Assembly (NCBI GenBank): GCA_900755995.1
Contig: CAAEIM010000091.1
Location: 1 to 21,671 of the forward strand
Direction: 5' to 3'
From: Clostridia bacterium
GTDB taxonomy: Bacteria; Bacillota; Clostridia; Oscillospirales; Acutalibacteraceae
DNA: 21,671 nucleotides
Shown here: piece by piece, positions 15,698-21,671 of the stretch
How the letters are laid out: each line of letters begins with the position of its first letter
Position numbering within the stretch: position 1 is the stretch's first letter
Notes under the pieces: generated by a model
Seen by the model: only the letters and a program-made list of their open reading frames with translations
Database searches by the model: none
Told to the model about the DNA's origin: nothing
Program-made: the position numbers and the translations under genes

Positions 15698-16435
15698 ATG
15701 TCAGGACATAACAAATGGAGTACCATTAAACAGAAAAAAGGTAAAAACGATGCCGCAAGAGCAAAGGTTTTTACCAAGATAGGCAGAGAGCTTATTGTTG
15801 CAATCCGTGAGGGCGGCAGTGCTGACCCAAGCGTAAACTCAAAGCTCAAGGACTGCATTGCAAAGGCTAAGGCTAACAATGTGCCTAACGATAACATCGA
15901 GCGCATCATCAAAAAGGCTGCAAGCGGCGGCGACTCTGCAAATTATGAAGCAGTTACATACGAGGGATACGGTCCAAGCGGTGTGGCTGTAATTGTTGAA
16001 GCCCTTACAGACAACCGTAACAGAACAGCAGGCGAAGTAAGACATTACTTTGATAAATTCGGCGGCAATATGGGAACTCAGGGCTGTGTAAGCTTTATGT
16101 TTGCCAAAAAGGGTGTGCTCGTAATTGAGCGTGAAGACCTCGACAAGGACGAGGACACTGTAATGAGCGACGCTCTTGAGTACGGTGCGGCTGACTTTGA
16201 GGCTGATGAGGATGTATTTACAATATACACAGAGCCGGATGATTTCAGCGCAGTAAGAGATGATCTTGAAAAAGCAGGCTACAGCTTTGTATCTGCTGAG
16301 CTTGAAATGGTGCCGAGCACATACACAAAGCTTGATGACGAGGACGCAAAGGTTAAAATGCAGAAAATGCTTGATATGTTTGAGGATAACGACGATATTC
16401 AGAATGTATGGCACAACTGGGAAATGGAAGATTAA
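15698..16435 (+). CDS. YebC/PmpR-family regulatory protein
   Basis: The 245-residue protein starts with the family hallmark SGHNKWSTIKQKK and keeps the three-domain YebC layout through the acidic C-terminus. Family members were described as DNA-binding regulators (PmpR) and more recently as translation factors that relieve ribosome stalling at proline-rich stretches; which applies here is not visible. The frame is open from 15650, but ATG at 15698 has AGGA eight bases upstream and matches the conserved start. It is the only plus-strand gene here, divergent from yicC and convergent with the dockerin gene, whose stop codon it overlaps by four bases. Confidence 0.95.
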   Translation: MSGHNKWSTIKQKKGKNDAARAKVFTKIGRELIVAIREGGSADPSVNSKLKDCIAKAKANNVPNDNIERIIKKAASGGDSANYEAVTYEGYGPSGVAVIVEALTDNRNRTAGEVRHYFDKFGGNMGTQGCVSFMFAKKGVLVIEREDLDKDEDTVMSDALEYGAADFEADEDVFTIYTEPDDFSAVRDDLEKAGYSFVSAELEMVPSTYTKLDDEDAKVKMQKMLDMFEDNDDIQNVWHNWEMED

Positions 16436-17814
16436 TTCTGTTTTTCCTGAGCAATCAAAACTAAATCCTTATTATCAACAGAGCCGTCGAGGTTATAATC
16501 GGCGGCTTTTTCATATGCACCGGAAATTTGATTTTTCTCGATAAAGGTATTCATAAGCATTTTGACATCATTAGAATTTACACTGCCTGTGCCTGTAATA
16601 TCTCCCCTGACGGCTACGCAAAAGCTTCCGTCATCGGTAATGACAATCATACCAGTTTTCAGCTTTCCGCTTATCTCGTTTCCGTTTTTGTCGGTAATCT
16701 GTGTAATCTGAGGGCAGTCCTTTTTGAGCCTTGCAGCGGTTGTGCCTTCGCTTACATTGCACAGTATTCCTTCATCAGTAAAAATATAATCTTCGGATTT
16801 ATCGGAATGATTATTTGATGAATTGTTTTGAGCAGGCTTAGTTTCATCTTTTCCGTTATTATTTTCAAAATCAATATCCTTAAAATCCGAGTCTGATATA
16901 ACTGAAAATGTTTTGTAAGAATCGGAAATAGCAACCGTTTTTCCGCAGGCTGACAGTAATTTATCCGGTATTACACCAAGGCTGCAGCTTTTTATACAGC
17001 TGCCTTCAAGACTTCTGCTGTAAAGTGTTGTACCGTTTGAATAATAAACCGAGCTTTCATCAACGGCAAACGGAAATGATTTTCCGTACATAAAGGTGTA
17101 TTCGGTATTTTCTTTTAAAGAATAAATATATTTTTTGCTGTCAGACAGATAATTTACTCCGCAATTATAAAAATCCGAGCTGTCACGCACCCATCCACAA
17201 TAATCCGCTCTGCTCTCAGTTAGGCGATAGACTGAGCCGTCATACAGAAAAACATAGGTACAGCCGTTGTTTGTCGTGATTTCATTTACGTTCTTCCCGT
17301 CAAATCTGTAATCACGAATATGCCTGCCCTCAAAGCTGTAAGCAGAAACATAGCAATAAACCTCATCGTATTTTATAATATAAATTCTGTTGCCGCAGAT
17401 TGAAAGGTCATTGCAGTTAAAATCGTCAATTATATTGGAATCAGGAAAGCTGACCTCTCCGCTAAGGCAATTCATACGCACGATATGATAATTAAAGTCA
17501 TTTGACATATAAACGGCGCAGACGGTTGTATCGTCAAGAAAGGGAGCGCCGACAAAGCCTCCGTCAACCGTAAAGCTGTATGAGCGCACTGCGGGAACAA
17601 AGGACTGAGTATAAAGAGTGTTTTTGTTGAAGCCAAAGCCGAAAGCTCCGCTGTCGCTTGTATCGCAGTAAATTTTGTCGCAATCAGAAAGTGTGTTAAA
17701 ATCAAATTTTCCCACAGCAAAAACAGACGCATTTGCCGCACAGAGAGCTATAACTGTTACAATAAATGCAATAGTTATTAATAATTTGATTTTAGCTTCC
17801 TTCCTGTGAAACAA
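16432..17814 (-). CDS. Secreted protein with C-terminal dockerin-type domain
   Basis: From the chosen start the protein has 460 residues. A basic N-terminus, a hydrophobic stretch and a likely signal peptidase site after Val-Phe-Ala (about 31-33) indicate export. The centre (about 35-320) has short Tyr/Gly/Ser-rich beta units like a propeller. An Asn/Lys/Asp linker (about 322-340) and a small domain resembling those preceding dockerins follow. Residues 404-460 are a dockerin type I-like pair of Ca-binding repeats: the first is degenerate, the second canonical (DYNLDGSVDNKD, 439-450). Dockerins normally attach to cohesins; the partner is unknown. No ATG is available near the start. TTG at 17814 has GGGGGTG six bases upstream and is preferred to the TTG at 17829. 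It probably follows the lipocalin-like gene in one transcript. Confidence 0.75.
   Translation of the reverse strand: MFHRKEAKIKLLITIAFIVTVIALCAANASVFAVGKFDFNTLSDCDKIYCDTSDSGAFGFGFNKNTLYTQSFVPAVRSYSFTVDGGFVGAPFLDDTTVCAVYMSNDFNYHIVRMNCLSGEVSFPDSNIIDDFNCNDLSICGNRIYIIKYDEVYCYVSAYSFEGRHIRDYRFDGKNVNEITTNNGCTYVFLYDGSVYRLTESRADYCGWVRDSSDFYNCGVNYLSDSKKYIYSLKENTEYTFMYGKSFPFAVDESSVYYSNGTTLYSRSLEGSCIKSCSLGVIPDKLLSACGKTVAISDSYKTFSVISDSDFKDIDFENNNGKDETKPAQNNSSNNHSDKSEDYIFTDEGILCNVSEGTTAARLKKDCPQITQITDKNGNEISGKLKTGMIVITDDGSFCVAVRGDITGTGSVNSNDVKMLMNTFIEKNQISGAYEKAADYNLDGSVDNKDLVLIAQEKQN
16481..16511 (+). terminator. Intrinsic terminator of yebC inside the dockerin gene
   Basis: On the plus strand 16481-16489 pairs with 16500-16508 (nine pairs including two G-T, ten-base loop), and T residues run to 16511. 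It begins 45 bases beyond the yebC stop and overlaps the codons for residues 436-445 of the dockerin protein on the other strand. Confidence 0.65.
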
Positions 17815-17840
17815 ATTCACCACCCCCAAAAATGCAGATA

Positions 17841-17872
17841 GGCAACACCTCGAAACGTAGGTGTTGCCTTTT
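17841..17872 (+). terminator. Perfect ten-pair hairpin with T tract on the plus strand
   Basis: GGCAACACCT (17841-17850) and AGGTGTTGCC (17859-17868) form a perfect stem with an eight-base loop. TTTTGCTTTT follows on the plus strand, whereas on the minus strand the T run begins eight bases after the stem. It lies between two minus-strand genes, so as a terminator it faces the wrong way for them. It may act on both strands, block antisense transcription, or shape the leader of the dockerin gene. Confidence 0.6.
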
Positions 17873-17896
17873 GCTTTTATAATTATTTAATTTTCT

Positions 17897-18751
17897 TTAT
17901 AACTGGTCAGGTGTGGCTATTAATGAGCCGTCGTCATTTAATTTGTAATATCCCATACCGTTCATAACAAGAATATTGTCATTTGCAAATTCATAAGGAA
18001 TATCAATGGTTGTTTCTTTATCTGCAAAGTAAGTAAGTTTGATTTTATCATCACCGGCAGAATAAACGCCTTTGTAAGTTATCATACCGTACATCTCAAC
18101 AACGGCTGTACCGTCATCGCTGAATTCGTAGGTGATGCCGTAGTCAGGCATATTCCATTTACCTGTGAGCTTATCATTCGGTTTAAAGTCCTCTGGAACT
18201 TTAAGCTTAGGCGATTTAACCGCTGCACTCTTAAATATATAAGGCTTGTCAACACCCTCAACAGTCAGAGTAAAGGTTCTGCCTGTGAATATATTGCCCG
18301 ATATTTCATATGAGCCTGAGAAAAGATTGGTTGACTCAACATACTTTGTACCCTCAAGCTCTGAGGTGGTATATGTTGAAGTCTGAGTAATTGTTCCTAC
18401 AGATACCGTTACTTTGCCGTCCTTGTCAAAAGTATAGTATGTAACTCCTTCGCCTGTTGCTTCGTCATAGGTTGCACCGCTGTTTTCCTGTACGAGCACC
18501 CAAGTGCCCTCAATACTTGAATTAAAAAATGCAGTTAAAACAAAATAGACTAAAACAAAGCAAACAACAATTACGCCTGCAATAATAATCGGCTTTTGAA
18601 TAATATGTTTTTTACTCGGAGCCTTTGCTTCATTTTCAAAAGCATTATCATTTGACTCGGTTGCAGTCTGATTTTCAGTAGCCTCTTCATTTGCCTCAGC
18701 CAAATTTTCATTATTCTCTGCTTCGGCAAAAAAATCTTTTTTCTCTTCCAA
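17897..18751 (-). CDS. Membrane-anchored protein with two lipocalin-like repeats
   Basis: The 284 residues comprise an acidic Glu/Asn-rich cytoplasmic segment (1-46), a membrane helix (about 53-75) and an outer part with two similar beta units: one begins GTWVLVQ (about 82) with FDKDGKVTV, the other GKWNMPD (about 198) with FSDDGTAVV. This duplicated G-x-W...F-DGT pattern resembles lipocalin-like domains common in anchored proteins of Clostridia; ligands are unknown. The start codon is TTG with a perfect AGGAGG seven bases upstream. A good promoter precedes it. The dockerin gene follows after 82 bases. Confidence 0.7.
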   Translation of the reverse strand: MEEKKDFFAEAENNENLAEANEEATENQTATESNDNAFENEAKAPSKKHIIQKPIIIAGVIVVCFVLVYFVLTAFFNSSIEGTWVLVQENSGATYDEATGEGVTYYTFDKDGKVTVSVGTITQTSTYTTSELEGTKYVESTNLFSGSYEISGNIFTGRTFTLTVEGVDKPYIFKSAAVKSPKLKVPEDFKPNDKLTGKWNMPDYGITYEFSDDGTAVVEMYGMITYKGVYSAGDDKIKLTYFADKETTIDIPYEFANDNILVMNGMGYYKLNDDGSLIATPDQL

Positions 18752-18783
18752 AAGAAAGCCTCCTAATTTTTCATATCTTATTT

Positions 18784-18812
18784 ATAATACTATATTTTGG
18801 AGAATAAATCAA
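18784..18812 (-). promoter_or_regulatory. Promoter of the lipocalin-like gene
   Basis: On the minus strand TTGATT (18812-18807) and TATTAT (18789-18784) are separated by 17 bases, just downstream of the RNA methyltransferase stop at 18830. Confidence 0.5.
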
Positions 18813-18829
18813 CTGTATTCACTTACATT

Positions 18830-19939
18830 TCACTTAAAATACATATAAAGCTGACATTTCAGAGTGCCGTTATACAGCTTTCTGCGCTTGTCTGCCTTTC
18901 TTCCGAAGATTTTTTCAAAATCATCATCGGGAGTTATTATGGTATAGCTTTTACCCTGAGTTCGAACAAATTTTTCACCCATCACCCTATACAGTTCCTC
19001 TGCCGATTTGACATCAAGCAGTCTTTCTCCATAGGGTGGGTTTGTAATAACGGTTTCAAAGTCGTCCGCCAACTCAAAATCCTTAATATCTCGCTTTGAA
19101 AATATGATTTTGTCGGCAACTCCTGCAAGCTTTGCATTCTTTTTTGCCACCTTTAGTGCAAGCTCGTCAATGTCATACCCCTCGGCGTGAAAAGAACAGT
19201 CACGCACTTCTTTTTCTCTTGCAAGCTCTCTCTGCTCTTTCCAGACCTCAGCCGGCACACAATCCCACTTTTCAGCGGCAAAATAACGGTTAATTCCGGG
19301 TGCGATTTTCATAGCCTTGAGCGCAGCTTCAATTAATATAGTACCGCTTCCGCACATTGGGTCAACTACAAAATGATTGCCTCTTACTCTTGACAATTCG
19401 ACCATAGCTGCGGCTAAGGTTTCCTTTATCGGAGCGTCGTTTGAGTCCTCACGATACCCACGCTTGTGAAGTCCTGCGCCGGAAGTATCAAGCATCACGC
19501 TCACCCTGTCATTCATTATCAAAAATTGAATTTGATGCAAAGCGCCGCTTTCCTCAAGCCACGGAAGCATATATTCTTCAGAGAGCCTTGTTACAACCGC
19601 TTTCTTTATGATTTTCTGGCAATCGGGAATGCTCATCAGCTTTGAGCTGAGGCATCTTCCCTTGACAGGAAAAGCATCTCTTACACCGATAAAGCTCTCC
19701 CAAGGTATTGCTCTTACTCCTTCAAACAGCTCGTCAAAGCTTGCAGCCTCAAACTCAGAAAGCAAAATCTGTATTCTTTCGGCATATCTTGAATTAATGT
19801 TTGCCTTAGCCATATCGGAAAAATCGCCCTCAAAGGTAACCTTGCCGTTATGAGCCTCTACGTTTTTCAGTCCTAAAAATTTAAACTCGTTGGCACACAG
19901 CCCCTCAAGACCGAAAATGCAGGGTGCAGAAAATTTCAT
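18830..19939 (-). CDS. THUMP-domain class I SAM-dependent RNA methyltransferase (RlmL/YpsC type)
   Basis: The 369 residues hold an N-terminal ferredoxin-like/THUMP RNA-binding region (about 1-155) and a Rossmann methyltransferase with motif I DPMCGSGT (183-190) and motif IV NPPYGERL (290-297). The NPPY motif marks amino-group methylation, and the layout fits the RlmL-N/YpsC family that makes m2G in 23S rRNA. A tRNA guanine methyltransferase of the same fold is the alternative. AGGAG lies 12 bases before the ATG, rather far. The start is only about 25 bases after the terminator of the upstream hpf operon, so its promoter is not obvious. Confidence 0.85.
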   Translation of the reverse strand: MKFSAPCIFGLEGLCANEFKFLGLKNVEAHNGKVTFEGDFSDMAKANINSRYAERIQILLSEFEAASFDELFEGVRAIPWESFIGVRDAFPVKGRCLSSKLMSIPDCQKIIKKAVVTRLSEEYMLPWLEESGALHQIQFLIMNDRVSVMLDTSGAGLHKRGYREDSNDAPIKETLAAAMVELSRVRGNHFVVDPMCGSGTILIEAALKAMKIAPGINRYFAAEKWDCVPAEVWKEQRELAREKEVRDCSFHAEGYDIDELALKVAKKNAKLAGVADKIIFSKRDIKDFELADDFETVITNPPYGERLLDVKSAEELYRVMGEKFVRTQGKSYTIITPDDDFEKIFGRKADKRRKLYNGTLKCQLYMYFK

Positions 19940-19963
19940 TGCGCTTGTTCACTCCTAATTCCC

Positions 19964-19994
19964 CTAAAAAGGGTATCGGATTAACCGATACCCT
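19964..19994 (-). terminator. Intrinsic terminator of the divIC-S1-hpf operon
   Basis: GGGTATCGG (19971-19979) and CCGATACCC (19985-19993) form a perfect nine-pair stem, ten with the flanking A-T, around a five-base loop. On the minus strand TTTTTAG follows. It lies about 60 bases past the hpf stop. Confidence 0.88.
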
Positions 19995-20055
19995 CATCAG
20001 TGTTTTATCTATTACCGTACAGGGAATAACTCTCTGCAAGGAATAATTACAGACC

Positions 20056-20589
20056 TCAGTCAGCGGGCTCCAAAAGACCGTAATCACCGTCGTCACGCTT
20101 ATAAACCACGTTAATCTCGTCTGTATCTGCATTCTTAAACAGGAAGAAATTATGGTTTACCATATTCATCTCAAGAATAGCCTCATCTACGGTAATTGGC
20201 TTCACAATGATTTGCTTTGTGCGCACAATCTTGTAATCATCATCTTCGTCCTCGTTAATTTCCGGACTCAAGCTTACAAAATCATCAATGCTGCCGCTCT
20301 TTATTTTCTTTTCGAGCTTAGTCTTATTTTTGCGAATCTGACGTCCGAGAATATCAACAACCTTATCGAGTGCGTCATTCATCTCAGACATTGTGCTTTC
20401 CGCACGAAGTATAAGAGCATTGTCTTTGATTGTAACTTCAACAGTCTGACGGTTTTTTTCGAGGGTGACAACTATGTTTACAGTTGCATTCTCAGAAAAG
20501 AGTTTTTCAAATTTTGCGAGCTTTTTCTCAGCTCTCTCTTTAAAATTATCTCTGAGTGTAACCTTTCTTGCTGTGTAAGTATATTTCAT
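20056..20589 (-). CDS. hpf: Long-form ribosome hibernation promoting factor
   Basis: The protein binds the 30S decoding region in stationary phase and, in its long form, dimerises 70S ribosomes into inactive 100S particles. The 177 residues contain the N-terminal S30AE/YfiA domain (about 1-97), a charged linker, and the C-terminal dimerisation domain (about 118-175) with KPITVDEAILEMN and the NHNFFLFKNADT stretch. The frame is open to 20670, overlapping the S1 gene, but ATG at 20589 has GGAGG seven bases upstream and is the conserved start. It follows the S1 gene by 25 bases and is closed by a strong terminator. Confidence 0.96.
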   Translation of the reverse strand: MKYTYTARKVTLRDNFKERAEKKLAKFEKLFSENATVNIVVTLEKNRQTVEVTIKDNALILRAESTMSEMNDALDKVVDILGRQIRKNKTKLEKKIKSGSIDDFVSLSPEINEDEDDDYKIVRTKQIIVKPITVDEAILEMNMVNHNFFLFKNADTDEINVVYKRDDGDYGLLEPAD

Positions 20590-20614
20590 AATAGTGCCTC
20601 CCTTTGCAGGTAAT

Positions 20615-21139
20615 TTATTTTCTGCCGTTGCCGTTGCCTCTGCGGCTGTAGCTGCGGCTTTCTCCACCACGCTTGAGGTCAGAAATTTTATCCTCGCTTG
20701 TCTGCTTGAACTTTGACATCATATCCTCAAAGCTTGTGGGTGTGTTCTTTTTTGCTGCCTGCCATTCGTAAGAGCCGGGTGATTTAACCGGCGGTGCGGG
20801 TTTATACGGCTGTCGGGGTGTGCCCCGACGTCTGAAGCCCCTATCGCCCTTATTGTCGCCTCTGGCAGGTCTTTCTCCTCTTTCGTTATTCCTTGGCTTA
20901 TGCTCCTGAGGAACAGCCTGCTTCATAGATAAGCTGATTTTGCCGTCATTAAGCGCAAGAACCTTTACCTTAACAGTCTGTCCTACCTTAACATAGTCGC
21001 CAATCTCGTTAATATAGGTATGTGCAACCTCTGAAATATGTACCATACCTGTTTTTGAATCGGGCAAATCTACAAAAGCTCCAAACTTTGTTATACCCGA
21101 AACCTTACCTTCTAAAATCATACCGACTTCTATTGCCAT
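20615..21139 (-). CDS. S1 RNA-binding domain protein (YabR-like)
   Basis: Residues about 3-72 form an S1 OB-fold (VGMILEGKVSGITKFGAFVDL...), followed by an Arg/Gly/Pro-rich disordered section (about 80-120), a conserved short helix SFEDMMSKFKQ (about 136-146) and an Arg/Gly-rich tail. The S1 domain and positively charged tail indicate RNA binding. B. subtilis yabR lies directly after divIC as here. AAGGGG lies 12 bases before the ATG. The Arg/Gly-rich tail is encoded by GC-richer DNA than its surroundings, as expected from its codons. Confidence 0.88.
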   Translation of the reverse strand: MAIEVGMILEGKVSGITKFGAFVDLPDSKTGMVHISEVAHTYINEIGDYVKVGQTVKVKVLALNDGKISLSMKQAVPQEHKPRNNERGERPARGDNKGDRGFRRRGTPRQPYKPAPPVKSPGSYEWQAAKKNTPTSFEDMMSKFKQTSEDKISDLKRGGESRSYSRRGNGNGRK

Positions 21140-21188
21140 AAAAAATATTTACCCCTTAATATATATTCTACCCTTTACTTCACAGATA

Positions 21189-21560
21189 CTATTCACCGGA
21201 AACATTAATAAAAACACGCTCGCCTTTGCTGACATAGCCCATTTCATCCTTGGCTATTTTTTCAATATATTCCTTAAGCTCATCTCCGGTGTAGCCCTTA
21301 ACCTTTTCCAGATACTTTGTCTGAATTTCCACTACATTAATTTGCTTGTTTATCTCATCAAGCTCAGCCTTTTTGTCGGCTATCTGAATATTTTGATTAA
21401 CTATAGTGATTACAGCATAAAAAACAAATCCGATAATTGCCAGATATAAAAGAATATATCTGCCACGTTTTTTCTTTTTAGGCTCAATCTCCTTAATAGT
21501 TAAAGTATCGGCTTCGCTTTCAGAATTAGTTTGCGCTTTTTTCTTACTCTGATTTTTCAT
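21189..21560 (-). CDS. divIC: DivIC/FtsB-type septum formation initiator
   Basis: This small bitopic membrane protein of the divisome forms a coiled-coil complex with FtsL and DivIB. The 123 residues have a basic cytoplasmic N-terminus, a membrane helix (about 35-54), a coiled coil (about 56-88) and the conserved short end IAKDEMGYVSKGERVFIN. FtsL has a similar layout, but the position before an S1/yabR-like gene and the YVxxGE ending favour DivIC. AAGG before the ATG is the likely ribosome-binding site. Confidence 0.88.
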   Translation of the reverse strand: MKNQSKKKAQTNSESEADTLTIKEIEPKKKKRGRYILLYLAIIGFVFYAVITIVNQNIQIADKKAELDEINKQINVVEIQTKYLEKVKGYTGDELKEYIEKIAKDEMGYVSKGERVFINVSGE

Positions 21561-21633
21561 TACTCGCCTTAACCCTTTTCTTTACCGATAAACCTTTATG
21601 TTTATTCTTTAATTCATCTATTTTCTTATTTAT

Positions 21634-21663
21634 ATTATACAATATATTATTGCTGATTTTCAA
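21634..21663 (-). promoter_or_regulatory. Promoter of the divIC-S1-hpf operon
   Basis: On the minus strand TTGAAA (21663-21658) is followed after 18 bases by a perfect TATAAT (21639-21634). The leader to divIC would be about 65 bases. The rest of the upstream region lies outside the window. Confidence 0.55.
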
Positions 21664-21671
21664 TAGTTTTC

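Noticed and set aside
15839..16414. Minus-strand open frame of 191 codons
   Set aside because: It is the antisense of yebC; its composition is that of a shadow frame and it has no family features.
20152..20613. Plus-strand open frame of 153 codons
   Set aside because: It is antisense to hpf, which has a clear start, domains and terminator.
20590..20670. Longer Ala/Glu-rich N-terminus for the hibernation factor
   Set aside because: It would overlap the end of the S1 gene and has no SD, while GGAGG stands at the right distance before 20589.
1..21671. CRISPR arrays, insertion sequences, prophage or attachment sites
   Set aside because: I saw no regularly spaced direct repeats, transposase or integrase motifs, or long terminal inverted repeats; the tRNA-Ala gene has no visible duplicated 3' end nearby.

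Overview
The window looks like chromosomal DNA from a low-to-mid GC Gram-positive anaerobe of the Clostridia, probably Ruminococcaceae/Oscillospiraceae-like. The evidence is the B. subtilis-type order yicC-remA-gmk-rpoZ-priA-def-fmt-rsmB-rlmN-prpC-pknB-rsgA-thiN, a divIC-S1-protein pair like divIC-yabR, a C-terminal dockerin-type domain, several TTG starts with strong Shine-Dalgarno (SD) sequences, and a zinc-ribbon/kinase-fold/PASTA receptor. No species is claimed. Nearly everything is on the minus strand; only yebC is on the plus strand.

Layout, right to left in the direction of transcription. (1) 21671-19966: a promoter, then divIC, an S1-domain protein and long-form hpf, closed by a strong intrinsic terminator. 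(2) 19939-18830: a THUMP-type RNA methyltransferase starting only about 25 bases after that terminator. (3) 18751-16432: its own promoter, then a membrane-anchored protein with two lipocalin-like repeats and a secreted dockerin-type protein, with a perfect hairpin between them. (4) 15698-16435: yebC on the plus strand, convergent with the dockerin gene; their stop codons share the bases TTAA, and the best yebC terminator lies inside the dockerin coding sequence. (5) 15467-15697: a divergent promoter region with a perfect inverted repeat midway between the two -35 boxes. (6) 15466-2149: the long housekeeping cassette from yicC to thiN, with tight spacing and several overlaps. (7) 2084-2009: tRNA-Ala(GGC). 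(8) 1852-221: a separately promoted zinc-ribbon pseudokinase with a membrane segment and two PASTA domains, followed by a strong terminator. (9) 1-90: an unexplained G-rich patch at the window edge.

The housekeeping cassette combines nucleotide supply (gmk), the RNA polymerase omega subunit, replication restart (priA), start-methionine handling (fmt, def), rRNA methylation (rsmB, rlmN), ribosome maturation (rsgA) and cell-wall-sensing Ser/Thr phosphorylation (pknB with its phosphatase prpC). Compared with B. subtilis, coaBC and rpe are absent from the series and a membrane zinc peptidase is inserted. The most unusual gene is the pseudokinase-PASTA receptor at 221-1852. It keeps the fold and sensor layout of a PASTA kinase but has lost the ATP-binding lysine and both catalytic aspartates, and it lies about 1.8 kb downstream of an intact PASTA kinase/phosphatase pair.
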